DNA from: Eremomyces bilateralis CBS 781.70 | Taxonomy: Eukaryota; Ascomycota; Dothideomycetes; Eremomycetales; Eremomycetaceae | NCBI RefSeq assembly: GCF_010015585.1 | Contig: NW_022985101.1 | Coordinates: forward strand, 101,225 to 165,224 | DNA: 64,000 nucleotides | Direction: 5' to 3' | Part shown: positions 30,103 to 40,765 of the stretch, piece by piece | Layout: the number at the start of each line of letters is the position of its first letter | Numbering within the stretch: the stretch's first letter is position 1 | Position numbers and translations under genes: made by a program | Notes under the pieces: generated by a model | What the model saw: the letters and a program-made list of their open reading frames with translations, nothing else | What the model was told of the DNA's origin: nothing | The model's database searches: none

Positions 30103-33100
30103 ATGCTGCCCCCAAGATTTGCTTTGCCGCTTGCCGTTATAGTGTCTCTTGTTGCTGCGGAGCCTATTCCTGGTAAGACTAGAAGTTTCCTTTGTTCCCC
30201 AGTCCTTTTCGTGCAAAGTTTCCTTGCTCTTGTATGATATCAACTCCCTAGCTCCCGCGCTGCTTGAACGCTCTATCCGCCCTATCCTTCCTTTGTTGAC
30301 TTGATTAAAACTGGATAAACGCGTCCCAAAATTTTTGATATCGGCGTATTCCATACCCGCATCCTCCTGTGGAAAATTGTCGTGCAGGTTTTGTTTAGTT
30401 TCAGTCAATTTCAGTCAATTTCACCACGAATCCTCGCTTGCTAGCGAGAAGCATAGAAAGACTAATTCCAAACAGTCAATCTCAAAGCGGATTGTAACGA
30501 AACGTCTTCTGGTGCTATTACGACCGAATCCAGCACTGACCAAGATTCTCCGAGTCTTTCATGGTCTTTCGTCAGCCCAACCAGTACTTCGGCGACCTCT
30601 CGAACCTCGGCATTTACGGAGTCTCTTGAGCCCTCGGGTCCATCATGGAGCTGGATTAGCCAGTCTCTCTCTACCAGTGACACAGAAGGCTCACCGGTGG
30701 TTCCTACTTCCAATGGATCGAGCCTATCGCTCACTCGTCGGACTTCGTCGTCCTCGTCCAGTAAGTTCTCGGCTGTCGGTCCGACTGTTTGTGCAACCGA
30801 CGGCGGGACCAGCGTATGCTTTGTATTTGCAAGCAGCTTGGCCTCCCGTCCGACCAGCTCGCCGTCGATCCCTCCTCGAATCACTCGGAGCAGCGGCTCA
30901 CTGACTGTAACCGTTCCTGCAGGGGCCGGGACGTTTTCTAGGACTCTAAGCACTGCATCCGGTGCTCCGGTTCTTCCTAGCCCCGGGAGTGTAACATCAT
31001 GGCCGTACAATGGTTTTGAATCTAGCAGGTCGTTGACCAGCTCGGATTCAGTCCCGGGTAGCTCAACTCAAGGATCGCCAGAGGCTCCAACATCAAGCGC
31101 TCCTTGCTTGAATGCAACATCCTCTCACAGCACCTCCCCTGGGTCTCCAGTGGTTTCATCAAACAGCAGTGCTCTTTCATCTGAACCGACCTCGAGCCTT
31201 TCTTCAACGTCCACAGTTGCCGTGACCTGGTCGAGTTCCACTCTGTCTTTATCCTTGCCGAGCTCATCCGCGTCAAGTTCAGCGATCTTCTCGAATAGCT
31301 CTTCAACTGGCCCTTCATCTTCATCCCCAGAAGGCACCAGCACTATCACTCTTCCACGTACATCGACCGTCGTCATTACAGTTTCCAGTTCTAGAGCATC
31401 GTCTAGTCCCACCTCACATGGCCCCGCCTTTCCTTCCAACAGCACCTCTTCAATTCTCCCGACTTCTCCAGGGGTCTCTACAAGTTCCTCCATACCGAGT
31501 CATAGCAGCTCCAGCCCCTCAAGCATCTCGACAGAACCGGACTTGCCTCCGTATGGCTCCCTTTCGTCCATTTCGTCCGCGACAGTGCCATCATCGCAGC
31601 CTGCATCCTCGGCAAATTCAACAAGCGACAACCCAGTCATCTCGAGTTCATCAAGCGGGATAAGTAGTGGGGTGTCTTCGGCGTCATCTGGCTCTTCGGA
31701 ATCGACGCATGGAAGTCTCACAAGTTCTGGAACGTCGCCGTTGACCCCATCGGCATCGTCTTCTGTGCCATGGGCAAACTCCACGAGTGGTGGTCCAGTG
31801 ACTCCTAGTTCGTCCATACCCCTCTTGACTTCCGTCTCTGGGTCATCAGCGTCGCCATCATCCAACTCAACAAGTGAAGGTCCTGTCAGTCCAAGTTCCT
31901 CACCATCATCCTTCACATCCAGTGCCAGCTCGAATTCGAGTCACCTCAGTTCATCCTGGCAATCGCCAACCCTGCCCAGGTATGGAACTGAAACTGGGAC
32001 AGTTTCTTCCAGTAGTATTAGCTCCACGTGGTCGAGCGCCTCAATCCCCACTTCATCGGTCCCCATACCCTCTTCAAACTCCACGAGCGTGGGCCCGGTG
32101 GTGCCAAGTTCAACGTCCATTTCCAGTCCGAGCAGTGGTCTATCCACGGGATCCTCCACGTCTGTTCCCTCGAGTTGGATATTCAACTCGACATCGTCTA
32201 GCGGGACGGGGACTGGAACTCCGACGGGAACCTTCACAAGCTCGAGAAGTTCCTCTAAAACTGAATCAAGGACGACATCCAAGACTAGGACCAAACAGTC
32301 AACAAGATCAGTCACGGGGACAGGAACATTGCCAACTGGAACCGGATCACAGACGAACACTACCATCCACACGTCTACAGTTCATGTAACCCCCGTTCCT
32401 AGCTCGTCCACAACAGGCAGCCCAGAGACAGGATCAAGCACAGGACCCTCCAGCCCTTCGACATGGAGTACTTCAAGCCCTTCAGTTCCATTGTCCTCTG
32501 CCTCCTCTAGCACCATTAGGACAAGCACAGGCGATTCTGGGAGCCCGTCTTCCTCGTCCAGCGGTTGGTCAAATTCCACCACTTCAAGTAGCCATGTACC
32601 CTCCTCATCGGGGGTAGGATCCACAACTCATTGTCCCCCCACGGACTCAGGATCAACCTCATCTGTACCCCCCTCAAGCGCGGATTCCTCGAGCGCATCC
32701 TCATCCGTGGCTTCATCCGACTCCTCAGCATCGTCTTCTTCCGTTGAAAGTTCCCCATCCAATCCACCTGGGACGAGTACAGTGACTCTACCTAGCACCT
32801 CGACGAACGTTGTAACAGTCTCCAGCTCGACGTTACCTTCAAGCTCTACCCCTGGAAGCCCCGGGACGTCATCATCACTAACCGACCCATCGAATTCGAC
32901 GAGCTCTGTCCCTGGAACGTCGACAGGGACCGTTACGGTGCCTGGATCTTCCAGCTCATCCAGCTCTAGTTCGTCGACTAGTGATACTTCCGAAAGCCCT
33001 ATAACCCCATCGTCGTCGATAGAGTCTACTAGTTCGACTGCAAGCAACTCAACAAGCTCTAGCGGCACCGGTGTCTCGTCCTCGAGTTTTGTGAGCTCCA

Positions 33101-34200
33101 GCAGCGTGTCATGGTCTCACATCTTGCCTCCAACATCTACCAGTCAATCTACTCGCACAACATCTAGAGGTCCAGATGTGTCAAGCTCGTCGTTGAGCTT
33201 GCCGCCAAGCTCGTCCAGCCCGTCCTCGAGCTCGTCGTCCAGCCTGTCGTCCAGTCCGTCCTCAAGCTCGTCGTCCAGCCCGTCGTCCAGTCTATCCTCA
33301 AGCTTGTCGTCCAGCCCATCGTCCAGCCCGTCCTCAAGCTCGTCGTCCAGCCCATCGTCGAGCCCGTCCTCAAGCTCGCCGCCAAGTTCGTCCAGCCTGA
33401 CGTCGAGCTCGTCGACAAGCCCGTTGTCGAGCCCATCGCCGAGCCCGTCCTCAAGCTCGCCGCCAAGCTCGTCCAGCCCATTGTCAAGCCCGTCATCGAG
33501 CCCGTCGTCCAGCCCATCGTCCACCCCATCGTCCAGCCCGTCGTCCAGCCCATCGTCCAGCTCGTCGTCAAACCCGTCCTCAAGCTCGCCGCCAAGCTCG
33601 TCCAGCCCGCTGTCGAGCCCATCGTCCAGCCCGTCGTCCAGCCCGTCCTCGAGCTTGTCGTCAAGCTCATCGTCCAGCCCGTCCTCAAGCTTGTCGTCAA
33701 GCTCATCGTCAAGCCCGTCCTCAAGCTCACCGCCAAGCTCGTCTAGCCCGCCGTCGAGTTTGTCGTCTAGCTCGTCCGGCCCGTCGTCAAGTTCGTCGTC
33801 AAGCTCTAGGACTGCATCCAGTTCGGAGATTTCCTCGTCGACGGGAAGCTGGAGCTCTTCATCAACCACGACGTCGTCGCCATCGGAGACCGCAAGCACC
33901 TCGTCCGGATCTTCATCAACGACAGAGTCCGACTCCACACCGACAAGCAGCCTTTCGAGCTCATCATGGTCTACCACCAGCAGCGTTTCCACAACAGATG
34001 GTAGCCCGGTTGTTCCATCCTCATCGTTCTCCCAACCGAGCACGTTCTCGACAGTGACCAGGTCACAGTCATCTGGAAACGGGAATCCACCAGGAGGGTA
34101 TGGGGGTTTCGAGCCTAGTTCAACTGGCGGGGAGGGGGGTTATGAACCTAGCCCAACGGAAGGGGGCGGACCAGAGAGACACCTATGGCATGGACATTGA
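30103..34200 (+). CDS. Secreted Ser/Thr-rich mucin-like (cell-wall or adhesin-like) protein
   Basis: Two exons, 30103-30172 and 30476-34200, give 1264 aa. Exon 1 encodes a signal peptide (MLPPRFALPLAVIVSLVAAEPIP). A 303-nt intron is followed by VNLKADCNETSSG in frame. Nearly all of the rest is Ser, Thr and Pro with occasional Gly, a classic O-mannosylated stalk. Residues encoded at about 33190-33800 are almost pure Ser with Pro, Leu and rare others, from a degenerate minisatellite of CCGTCGTCCAG and CTCGTCGTCAAG-like words. A short Gly-rich tail with two FEPSSTGG/YEPSPTEGG copies ends in HLWHGH. I see no hydrophobic GPI signal at the C-terminus and no folded binding domain, so anchoring is unclear. 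Function as adhesin, mucin-type sensor or wall filler cannot be told from sequence. Confidence 0.75.
33190..33800 (+). repeat. Coding minisatellite of Ser/Pro codons
   Basis: A degenerate array of 9-, 12- and 15-nt blocks (AGCCCGTCGTCC, AGCTCGTCGTCA, AGCTCGCCGCCA) encodes SSP/SSS runs. Three longer higher-order copies each begin with the CTCAAGCTCGCCGCCAAG word, near 33372, 33450 and 33575. Such arrays change length by slippage and recombination. The antisense strand is open across the array and would encode a DDGLDDEL-type repeat; this is a composition effect. Confidence 0.85.
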
Positions 34201-35460
34201 AATAACAAGTTCTAGGAGCATTTAAGAAAGGTAGACGCATCCTGACAATGACTTGGTAAATAGCAAGCTGACAAAACACAGATTTGGTTCCAGATAGACT
34301 CTGGGGCTCATAACTGATGGGCAGGGTCGAGGTTAGGAGATGAGTAGGATGTGAACAGCCACCCGTTCAGCAAGGGTGGTTCCAAACTTTGTGCTTCTCA
34401 CTTTCCTTAAGTCTGCGAGGTTACAAGAGTAATTTGACAGAGCGCGAGCATCGGTAGTCCAATTGCAGCACCGTGGAAATTTGCAAACCAGGGCTCGTCG
34501 TGGTGTCTCAACTTTAGACTTCATCGTACTCTAGGTTGGATTTATAGAGGGCACCGATTACGATGACCTAATCCCTTTTAAACCTGATAATAATCGAGAG
34601 TTAGTTATGGATAAGGGTAGTTAATAGTAGTCGAGGCCTTAAGGGAGATAGTGACTAGGGAGATAATTAACTGGTAATCGGGTGCACGTGATAATTGATA
34701 TTAACATACAGTATCACGTGCTAATCCCAACCCCGCACTATCTGTATTAATCATACGGTATTAATAATACCATATGCATCATTACAGCATCGCTCCGTTC
34801 CAGTATGGAAGGTTACAGTAGCTACCTAGCTATCCGAATTTAGGTCGGTAGCAATCGAAGCTCTAACGCAAGGGGGAATTCATCTTTCATTCATTGAATT
34901 GGTTCCGTGGAACTTGGAAGGCGAATTGAAGTGATATGTGAAAGAGGCCGATCCTCCCACTCCATTGCTTTTACGGGTACTAATTGGATGTAAGTAGGTA
35001 CCGTCCTACTCGTAAATAACTACTCTATACAGTACTATGTAAACACGTAAGCAACATCAAGCTTCCGTTCTGTGTAGTTCCTGCATCATCACCCGCCAAA
35101 CACCCGCCAAACACCCCACACAGAGGGCACTACTGCACAGCACACACACTACGGAGGATTCGTCTAGGTCAGGTATTATTCGATTCACTAGAGCGACTCC
35201 TGGTATTAATTGGTATCCCAATTCCCCCCGCCTCCCCCCGCCCGCATTGATTGATTAGACTCATCAGCTATTGCAGTGACTGAGTGAGTGACACCCTCCT
35301 GACAGCTACAGCTCCACCTCCTCCTCCCACTCCCTCCACCACCTCCACCTCCTCCTCTGCCACCACTCGGTTCTATTGAGTACTGCTATCACTATACGGC
35401 CACGACTTGCCTACCTCCCCATCCTCCCCGTCACCGTCCAGGCTACATGCCGCTTTTGGA
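34201..35460. promoter_or_regulatory. AT-rich intergenic region with an E-box inverted pair
   Basis: 1.26 kb without a supported gene. The 34560-34800 part is AT-rich with several short palindromes. An inverted pair of CACGTG-centred 10-mers lies at 34684-34693 and 34712-34721 (listed separately). The 35280-35380 part is strongly pyrimidine-rich (CTCC repeats) and is probably the core promoter and leader of the zinc-finger gene. Confidence 0.5.
34684..34721. promoter_or_regulatory. Perfect 10-bp inverted repeat carrying two CACGTG E-boxes
   Basis: GCACGTGATA at 34684-34693 and its exact reverse complement TATCACGTGC at 34712-34721 are centred 28 bp apart. CACGTG is the core for several fungal bHLH factors; ATCACGTG also resembles SREBP-type and Cbf1-type sites. 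It is about 740 bp before the start of the downstream gene. Confidence 0.45.
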
Positions 35461-37659
35461 ATGCCACCCCGATCGGCTTTGACCAGCTCCTTCTCCGTCA
35501 CAGACGCCAATTTGGAGGTTGTGTGCCCTCTCAAGAACCACGATGGCTCAAGCTGTCGCAAGAGGTGTCTGGGCGTAAGTCAACTCCCCCCTCTCTTCCT
35601 TCGCCTCTGCCACCACCACTACAACCTCCTCTTATCTCTCCCTGTTCAAACCATTGCGACAAGATGTCTTGCTTCTCCTTCGTGTCCCGCCCCGTCCGTG
35701 ATCGTTCTCGTCCCTGGTCACTCCATCATCGTCCTCAATTGATCGCTGACATGCAACCGCTGCTGTAGGAGAAGCGATATCGGTCCATGCAAGAGCACAT
35801 CCGTCGTGCCCACCCCGATAACTACATCCCGAAACTCCCAGCGACCGAAGAGAGCTTTCTGTTGATGGTCAATACCCCTCCATCGCACCGTCCTCATTTA
35901 CACCAAGCCGACGGTCTCCCCGCTCCGTCGTCATCATTGTCATCCGGTATGTGCCGACCTAGTTGACTGCGCCGGTTCGATTGAGCCTTCATATGTGTCG
36001 CTGATCCACCAGCTCCAGGTTACGGTCTTGACAGGAATGCCTTGTTTGGCGATGAGTATGGTGCGGTCGCTCCTCCCCGCGTCCCCGAGGAATTTCGTCG
36101 CGGATCCCTTCTCCAGGCGTCCCATGCTGCCGCTGCCCTAACCCAGCTGCACAATCATCGCCCGGATTCGGATTGGGACTCGGAACAGGTCCGTATCCGT
36201 CCCCTCTGCCTCAATTTCTGTTGCATCGCGGTATCGACTAACATACGAACCACAGGAGAGCGCGGGGGAGTTCGGTACCTCGTCCCAACTAGGCATACAT
36301 GCTACGTGCAAAAGCAACCAGCTCACATACCTGCAGGTCGATCGTCCACGCTACCTCCCTTCGCAAGCGGCCGACCCGTCAAACCGAACCGACCGCGGAA
36401 GCCATCGGTGGGCCAGAATGCTCGTAAGGCCAAACACGAAAGGCAGAGAAGCAATGATCACGCGCGGAGGATGAGTTATGATAGGAAAGCGTACAGTGCG
36501 GAACCTTCGAGCATGGCCCAACTGATGGGAAAGAGATGGGAAGATCTGATTGATGCTGCAGCCAGTGCGACCGAGGAAGATGGGAGAGACCTCACTCCGG
36601 TTCGTTTTGGGTGCCCTCTCCATCCCTTCCACCTCTCCTATCTTTGATAGCGGAGGTAGGGTGAATGTCGAAGCGAAGCAAACATCGAGCTCACCTATGG
36701 CCTAGATACCCTCGTCGCCCCACCCGACGAAATCGCAACCGAACCACGTTTCCAACGATCGATCCTCCCTTCCACCACCGTACCTTGCAGGTAATCGAAA
36801 CTCCGGTGGTTACGCCGCTTCGCCGTTAGCACGAACGCTCACACCCCCACCTCCAGACACGTCCGATCTGCAGCCGTTTCCTTCCGTCGAATCATCGGTG
36901 GACTCAAGTATCTCCGGGCGAAACTTCCACTTTCCATCGTCCATCGGCCTCGGGGACGGTAGTCCCGGGGGGATCGCGATGAGTAAGACGGGTAGCAGTT
37001 CCGGCTACCGCCCACGAAGTGGTCCCGGCTACTCGGGGTCGAGCGGCAGCACCGGGGGCACCCACAGCCAACGGAGCAGTTACCTTGACGGGTTGCTCGA
37101 GCGGTCAGCCGGTGATTCGGCATTTATGTCGCAATACGGGAATCTCAGTGGCATCGGATTCAGCCCCTCGCAACTGCAGATCCAGCCGCACTTCTCGCAG
37201 TCGAACCCTCCCATCGATCCCCACATCACCTCGTCGCCCGTCTCGCGCCCCACGTATCCCACCAGCTCCGCATCGGGCCACCCTTCCCTTCAACCCCCTG
37301 TCTCGCTCATGATGTCCGGTTCCGGGTTCTCGCCACATTACCAGCAGCAGACCAACCCGAGCTCTCGGGTAGTGGAGATTTACTGCGCTGCCTGCCACCG
37401 TCTGGCACCGCTATCGCAGGCATACGCGTGCACGGAATGCATCTGCGGGGTGTGTCCGGCGTGCGTGGACGTATGGGTGGAGGAGCAGGCCCGAGGGCGA
37501 GGGGTCAAGTGCCCGAAATGCGGAGCGGTGGGCGGCAAGTTTAAACGCGTCGGTTTGGATGTGAGATAAGCGGCGAGAAGACGCAGAGCTAGGTGATGAC
37601 TTGCGAGGCAATCGAACGTGCTGACGGTGTGCTTCTCTCCCTAGGTCAAGTACAATTGA
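35461..37659 (+). CDS. Zinc-finger protein with N-terminal Cys/His motif and C-terminal RING-like Cys cluster
   Basis: My model has seven exons: 35461-35574, 35769-35946, 36013-36188, 36256-36274, 36337-36599, 36706-37560 and 37645-37659, giving 539 aa. The N-terminal VVCPLKNHDGSSCRKRCLGEKRYRSMQEHIRRAHP is a C-C-H-H zinc-finger arrangement spanning the first intron. The middle is disordered but has the conserved-looking KRWEDLIDAAASATEED. The C-terminus has paired Cys (CAAC, CTEC, CGVCPAC, CPKC), a RING- or zinc-ribbon-like cluster. The protein is conserved in filamentous fungi in my memory, without a known function. The 19-nt exon 4 is inferred because two flanking introns (67 and 62 nt) together keep the frame. 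The last intron may be retained, in which case the protein ends DVR at 37569. Confidence 0.72.
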
Positions 37660-38840
37660 GCCGGTTGGGCTCGTGCTGTGGTTTCGGAAAGGGACGAGGG
37701 AAGATGAGCCGGGACCGCGGTTGAGACATGGAAAGGACATGGAGAGCAACCCAGCTTCGAGTCAGGTCGGGATGGCTGGATCTGTCCCAGGCCGGAGCTA
37801 TTGGTAGGGATGGCTGGCCTTGATGCATTGGAACCGTCGAGGCCATCGGACAAGCGAGAGGGAAGGCTGAGTTCGAGATTTTGGCACGAGCCATGAAATA
37901 TGAGGGAGGGTCGGATAGACGGAGATCACGAAGGACTCGGAGGACATGAATAGACGACGAAATGGTAAATTTCTATGACGATATCACTCACGGCCGGTGT
38001 TGGGTTTGCTTTCTCGTCTGCATAGACTATTATGTCTTGCATAACCGCAGCCTGACGACTCCACTACCAGTGCTATCAATATGTACACAACTACGGATAT
38101 GCACAGGTAATTACCGATACACTCTCACCCAATCCCGTAAAGCGGAAACAGATTACAGAATGGATGGCTATTGTACTCCCTACTCTCCATCACTATTGAA
38201 TTCTCCAATATCATCATACAGTAATATTACGTGTAATATCCACCTCACTTTTCTTTTCCAATGTAGCAGGGATTGCCAGGAAATTCCTCGCTTCCATTGT
38301 CGACCTTCTACGACTCTCTCCCTCCAATTGCGATGATCCAAAGTCGTACTATCCAAGTCGAGGCGGAAGTTAGTTCAATCACTGTCGTCCACTGACCACT
38401 GAGTGGCCCGTCTCTCTGGCTTGCCTAGTGAGTGATGACCGGTGAGTGGTGCGTGATGGTCGTCGATCCCCCTTCCCACGTCCGGAGCACACAGATTTCA
38501 TTTCCCCCTCGTTCCCAGTTCATGTTTCTTCCTCTTATCTGGGATCTGGTGATCTGGGATCGGACATTATTTGCGGGATACACCATTATGGGTTATTATT
38601 ATTACTCCTCAACTTCTCGTTCATTTTGGATTCCCTAACTTCGGATAACACTTCTAGTATCTTATATCCACCATCGGAGGAATTCCGCTTCTTTCTCCCC
38701 CATGGTGATCCGACCCACCCTTTAGTCTCTATCATCTATGAACCCGTCGACTCCTTTGCCTTCACGTCCACAGTGTTGGCGCTGATTTCGTGACAAATAC
38801 CTGCATTTATTTCATTTATTTCCCGTGTCCTCGAGCTACC
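37660..38840. other. Intergenic region, no supported gene
   Basis: 1.18 kb between two genes on the same strand. It presumably holds the 3' UTR of the zinc-finger gene and the promoter of the lactamase-like gene. Short frames in it show no recognisable protein or repeat. Confidence 0.45.
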
Positions 38841-40466
38841 ATGTCCCTTACGGTGAAGGCGTTGAACGGCGACACTTCCTTCCTCCTCACCTTCGCACCT
38901 CCAATCGCTTCCGACGACCTCTCCGACCCGGGCCAGTTCCCTGGCAGCTACACGATCCTGATCGATCCTTGGTTAACAGGTTCGGCCGACATCATCTCCT
39001 CCAGGTTCTCCTCTTGCAACCATGTCCCTCCCTTTCCCACTGCGTCTCTCGCCGAGCTCCCGGAACCCGATATGATCATCATCTCTCAAGACAAACCGGA
39101 CCATTGTCATGAGGAGACCTTGTGCCAACTGTCGCCCCATATTACATCGGCGATTCTCGCGGCTCCAGCGGCTGCGCGGAAGATTCGAAGTTGGCAGCAT
39201 TTCGATTCGGGTCGAATTGAGTCGTTGCAGAAGTACAATCCAGCGCGACCCGCCACCCTATATCGCCTGGAGATCCCCTCGTTCTCGCCTTCCGGGGAAT
39301 CAGGCGAAGTCACGGTGGCTTTCATGCCTTCGAAAAGAGACATGACCGGCGTACACAATACCGTTGGCATCACTTATCGACCACCGAGCAGCGTGTTGTC
39401 CACCACGCAAAAGGCAACCTATCATAGTATCCTTCCCACCCCTCCACACTCCCCGTCTATGACGACCCTCTCCGCCTCTGTTGGTGCTACCCCCGTCCCA
39501 TTTTCCCCATCGTCGGTGTCATTCCCCCCATCCCCAGGGGTATATCACCGACCGTCGACAGCGCATTCTCTCAACGCTCCGCTGTCCCCTCTTACCTCGC
39601 TTCCGATGTCCCCATCGCGTCCAACAACCTCACAATCTCAACGATCGGTCCCGATCTCGTTCAGCCAGCTATCCGACGTGCCCCCCGTCCCACCACTTCC
39701 ACCTGCGTATGCCTCCTCGGCACATCAAGTTTCTTCCCTCCAGCTTCACTCGTCGACAATCGCCACCGAACGCGTCCTTTCGGTGCTCTACTCGCCTCAT
39801 GGCTTCCTACCGACCGCGAGCTCGAACCACCTCTCGTCCTACCTGACTCCTCTCCTGCGCGCATATGCAACATCACATCTGATGCCGTTGGCAGCCCTCC
39901 CCTTAACCTGCCTCATACACCCTTTCAACGACGTCAAGGTGCCCTGGTACAAAGGAGGTATCGTTTCGGCAGGCGCTCCAAGTGGCTGGGAAGTGATCCG
40001 CGGTGTAGGCGCCAGAAGCTGGATCAGTGCGCATGACGGAGACAAAGATGTCCGAGGATGGGGAGTTCGTGGCATGAAAACCAAAGTGTACGCCGTCGAC
40101 GAAGTTGTTCGGGGACTCGGCGGTGCCGGCGTCTTGGGCTGCGAGTACTCCAAGGAGAAGCGGGACTCCGGTACCGCCAGTGCCACAGCGGACAGTCCCA
40201 CCGCCGGCGCGCAGGACGAGCGACCACCGCGCGTCAGTGCGAGCGACACTGGCGCATCAACGAGTACCCCGGGAAGCGGCATAAGCGAGGCGGGGAGAAG
40301 CACGAGCGAGAGAAGCGAAGGAAGTAGCATGAAGATGCCATTACCACGCACCGTTTTGGCTCGCAGGCCTAGTCTGGAGCTAGGCGCGTTGGGGAAGACG
40401 AAGCGCTCCGTGACGGAGGTATTGAAGCTGGGTGCCGGGAAGGTTTACCGGACGCACGTCGACTGA
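38841..40466 (+). CDS. Metallo-beta-lactamase-fold protein (UlaG-like), probably metal-site degenerate
   Basis: A single-exon gene of 541 aa beginning MSLTVKALNGDTSFLL. The early strands and ILIDPWLTGSADI match the start of the MBL-fold hydrolases that include UlaG and N-acyl-PE phospholipase relatives. At the position of the family H-x-H-x-D-H motif the protein has ISQDKPDHCHE, so the first two His appear replaced while Asp-His remain. A 100-residue Ser/Pro-rich insert follows TPPHSPSMT. A late FNDVKVPWYKGG segment, then a disordered tail ending GKVYRTHVD, completes it. No signal peptide is seen. The substrate is unknown, and catalytic activity is doubtful given the motif. Confidence 0.7.
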   Translation: MSLTVKALNGDTSFLLTFAPPIASDDLSDPGQFPGSYTILIDPWLTGSADIISSRFSSCNHVPPFPTASLAELPEPDMIIISQDKPDHCHEETLCQLSPHITSAILAAPAAARKIRSWQHFDSGRIESLQKYNPARPATLYRLEIPSFSPSGESGEVTVAFMPSKRDMTGVHNTVGITYRPPSSVLSTTQKATYHSILPTPPHSPSMTTLSASVGATPVPFSPSSVSFPPSPGVYHRPSTAHSLNAPLSPLTSLPMSPSRPTTSQSQRSVPISFSQLSDVPPVPPLPPAYASSAHQVSSLQLHSSTIATERVLSVLYSPHGFLPTASSNHLSSYLTPLLRAYATSHLMPLAALPLTCLIHPFNDVKVPWYKGGIVSAGAPSGWEVIRGVGARSWISAHDGDKDVRGWGVRGMKTKVYAVDEVVRGLGGAGVLGCEYSKEKRDSGTASATADSPTAGAQDERPPRVSASDTGASTSTPGSGISEAGRSTSERSEGSSMKMPLPRTVLARRPSLELGALGKTKRSVTEVLKLGAGKVYRTHVD

Positions 40467-40765
40467 TGCAGTTTGGGATGGTCTTACAGGTATATCGAGC
40501 GAGGTGTCTCGGATCACTTATGCCTCGATCCAGGAGTCTCGGCGTTCAATGGTCCGCCGTCAATAGTGACGGACCGGTGGCTTTTATTGTAGATCCTTTT
40601 CCATTTAGCGTAGAGCGTCGGAGTCTCGGAAGGCCTATTGGCCTGTTGAAGCGCTGCGCATAGCACAAGTGTAATGTTAGAAGTTGGTATCTCGTGGTAA
40701 AATGCACACTCTCGGGTATCGAATTCCAAGGCTCAAACCCCAAAAACTCCCCCACGTATCGTGGT

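Noticed and set aside
30462-31010. 182-codon minus-strand frame over the start of the mucin-like gene
   Set aside because: It overlaps the supported coding exon fully and shows no domain.
33164-33736. Second antisense frame with GWTTGWTMGWT repeats
   Set aside because: Another reading of the same minisatellite; no start context or domain.
33144-34043. A 299-codon antisense frame with DDGLDDELDD repeats inside the mucin-like gene
   Set aside because: It exists because Ser and Pro codons of the sense repeat lack stop triplets on the other strand. The sense strand has a signal peptide and consistent composition over 1200 codons.
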